Shown: in pieces, positions 5,776 through 6,428 of the stretch | How the letters are laid out: each line of letters opens with the position of its first letter | How positions within the stretch are numbered: position 1 is the first letter of the stretch | Origin: Nitrospira bacterium HGW-Nitrospira-1 | GTDB taxonomy: Bacteria > Nitrospirota > Thermodesulfovibrionia > Thermodesulfovibrionales > UBA6898 | Assembly: GCA_002839535.1 (NCBI GenBank) | Contig: PGYF01000052.1 | Span: forward strand, 7,298 to 13,725 | DNA length: 6,428 bases | Direction of reading: 5' to 3' | The notes under the pieces: generated by a model | Seen by the model: only the letters and a program-made list of their open reading frames with translations | What the model was told of the DNA's origin: nothing | Databases searched by the model: none | Program-made: the position numbers and the translations under genes

Positions 5776-6333
5776 ATGAAAAAGACAATCGAAAATCTAA
5801 CAAAAGCCTTTATTGGCGAAAGTCAGGCAAGGAATAGATATGCCTTCTATTCCAAAATTGCCCGAAAAGAAGGGTTTGAACAAATAGCCGAGATTTTTCT
5901 CATTACGGCAGAAAACGAGAAGGAACATGCAAGCTGGTTATTTAAGTTAATTAACGAGATGAAAAAACTTGCCCTGAGCGAAGTCGAAGGGAAAAGCAAT
6001 GAAAATCCGGATGAAATCAAGGTTGAGGCAGCGGCCCCAACAATACTCGGCACAACAACCGAGAATTTAAAAGCAGCAATTGGCGGTGAAAATTACGAGC
6101 ATACAGAAATGTATCCGGGATTTGCTGATGTTGCCGAAAAAGAAGGCTTTCCTGAGATTGCCAAAAGACTAAGGGCAATTGCAATAGCGGAAAAATACCA
6201 TGAGAAGAGATACAATAAACTTTTGAAAGAAGTAGAAGCAGGGACAGTATTCAAAAAAGAAGAAGAAGTCTGGTGGGTTTGCCGTGAGTGTGGATATGTC
6301 CATTTCGGGAAACAACCACCGGAAACATGCTGA
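5776..6333 (+). CDS. Rubrerythrin, rubredoxin domain truncated by an insertion sequence
   Basis: Rubrerythrins reduce hydrogen peroxide in the cytoplasm of anaerobes, using a diiron site fed by a rubredoxin-type iron. The ferritin-like domain (1-150) has all expected ligands: Glu15, Glu48 and His51 (ExxH), Glu105, Glu108, Glu139 and His142 (ExxH). The rubredoxin domain begins WWVCRECGYVHFGK with Cys169 and Cys172, then PPETC with Cys185. The protein stops there, so the fourth cysteine and the last 15 or so residues usual in the family are missing. The stop codon TGA at 6331 is the first three bases of an IS3-type element. Residues 66-72 (ALSEVEG) are encoded by a 20-bp palindrome-like insert. 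A sample stretch (5821-5880) is 40% G+C against 53% at 961-1020 in cbiM. Whether the shortened protein still works is unknown; electron transfer from the rubredoxin site should be impaired. Confidence 0.9.
   Translation: MKKTIENLTKAFIGESQARNRYAFYSKIARKEGFEQIAEIFLITAENEKEHASWLFKLINEMKKLALSEVEGKSNENPDEIKVEAAAPTILGTTTENLKAAIGGENYEHTEMYPGFADVAEKEGFPEIAKRLRAIAIAEKYHEKRYNKLLKEVEAGTVFKKEEEVWWVCRECGYVHFGKQPPETC
5972..5991. repeat. 20-bp palindrome-like insert inside the rubrerythrin gene
   Basis: CCCTGAGCGAAGTCGAAGGG has complementary ends (CCCT/AGGG) and an inner CGA-AG-TCG. In this frame it reads ALSEVEG, residues 66-72, in the loop between the second and third helices of the ferritin-like domain. 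From memory, this 20-mer and its peptide recur at unrelated places in many environmental bacterial genomes, as a small dispersed repeat; I cannot check that here. Confidence 0.55.
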
Positions 6334-6428
6334 TCTTCCCCCGTTTTCACGGACACAGAGTTAAGTTAGGCTGCCATAGCCTCCAGTTCAAATGATACTG
6401 GAGATTTATATCCCAGGACTGAATGTCT
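6331..6428 (-). mobile_element. IS3-family insertion sequence, transposase-3' end (cut by window edge)
   Basis: The element starts abruptly in the rubrerythrin coding sequence with TGATCTTCCCCCG, followed by a GGACAC-containing stretch. This resembles IS3-family terminal repeats, which start with TG and often show a C-run and GGACAC. The transposase C-terminus reads leftward and stops 35 bases inside the end. The other end and the target duplication are outside the window. Bases before the junction (6328-6330, TGC) would be part of any short target duplication. Confidence 0.8.
6366..6428 (-). CDS. IS3-family transposase, C-terminal 20 residues
   Basis: The minus strand from the right edge reads RHSVLGYKSPVSFELEAMAA followed by TAA (6366-6368). 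The segment RHSxLGYxSPxxFE is the hallmark C-terminus of the DDE integrase domain (OrfB) of IS3-family transposases, which cut and join the element's ends. The catalytic residues lie outside the window, so intactness cannot be judged. Confidence 0.85.
   Translation of the reverse strand, partial: RHSVLGYKSPVSFELEAMAA

Noticed and set aside
5595..5777. Open frame of 60 codons on the minus strand between tyrS and rubrerythrin.
   Set aside because: It starts over the rubrerythrin ATG and binding site, resembles no known protein, and occupies the divergent promoter region.

Overview
The window looks like chromosomal DNA from an anaerobic or microaerophilic bacterium, perhaps Nitrospirota or a deltaproteobacterial relative. 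This rests on the style of the proteins (a rubrerythrin, an energy-coupling-factor Ni/Co importer, a TyrZ-like tyrosyl-tRNA synthetase) and is not proven. Six genes can be called with confidence, plus the end of an insertion sequence at the right edge.

Layout. At the left edge, on the minus strand, is the N-terminal glutaminase part of purF (about 1-343), cut by the window. A gap of about 415 bases follows, holding a 12-bp tandem direct repeat and a strong terminator-like hairpin just upstream of a plus-strand metal-import operon. That operon is cbiM/nikM with a fused PDGLE domain (760-1809), cbiQ/nikQ (1826-2632) and cbiO/nikO (2640-3611), a complete ECF-type cobalt/nickel importer. The ATPase has an extra C-terminal domain of about 70 residues with histidines every fourth residue. 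An AGGAGG sequence and an in-frame ATG stand exactly where that domain starts. Converging on the operon, with an 11-bp overlap, is a minus-strand pair: tyrS (4314-5561) followed by an MgtC/SapB family membrane protein gene (3601-4272).

Divergent from tyrS, across a 214-bp gap, is a rubrerythrin gene (5776-6333). Two insertions have altered it. A 20-bp palindrome-like sequence encoding ALSEVEG lies in frame inside the ferritin-like domain. The rubredoxin domain is cut after its third iron cysteine by an IS3-family element, whose terminal TGA supplies the stop codon. The transposase C-terminus of that element runs off the right edge on the minus strand.

How the genes fit together. CbiM binds the metal ion, CbiQ couples it to ATP hydrolysis by CbiO, and the His-rich tail of CbiO may sense or buffer the metal. 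The hairpin before cbiM has no plus-strand gene to terminate, so it may act as a leader attenuator. The other genes (purF, tyrS, mgtC-like, rubrerythrin) show no functional link to the importer. The best candidates for undescribed biology are the His-ladder domain with its internal start, and the nested palindrome upstream of cbiM.
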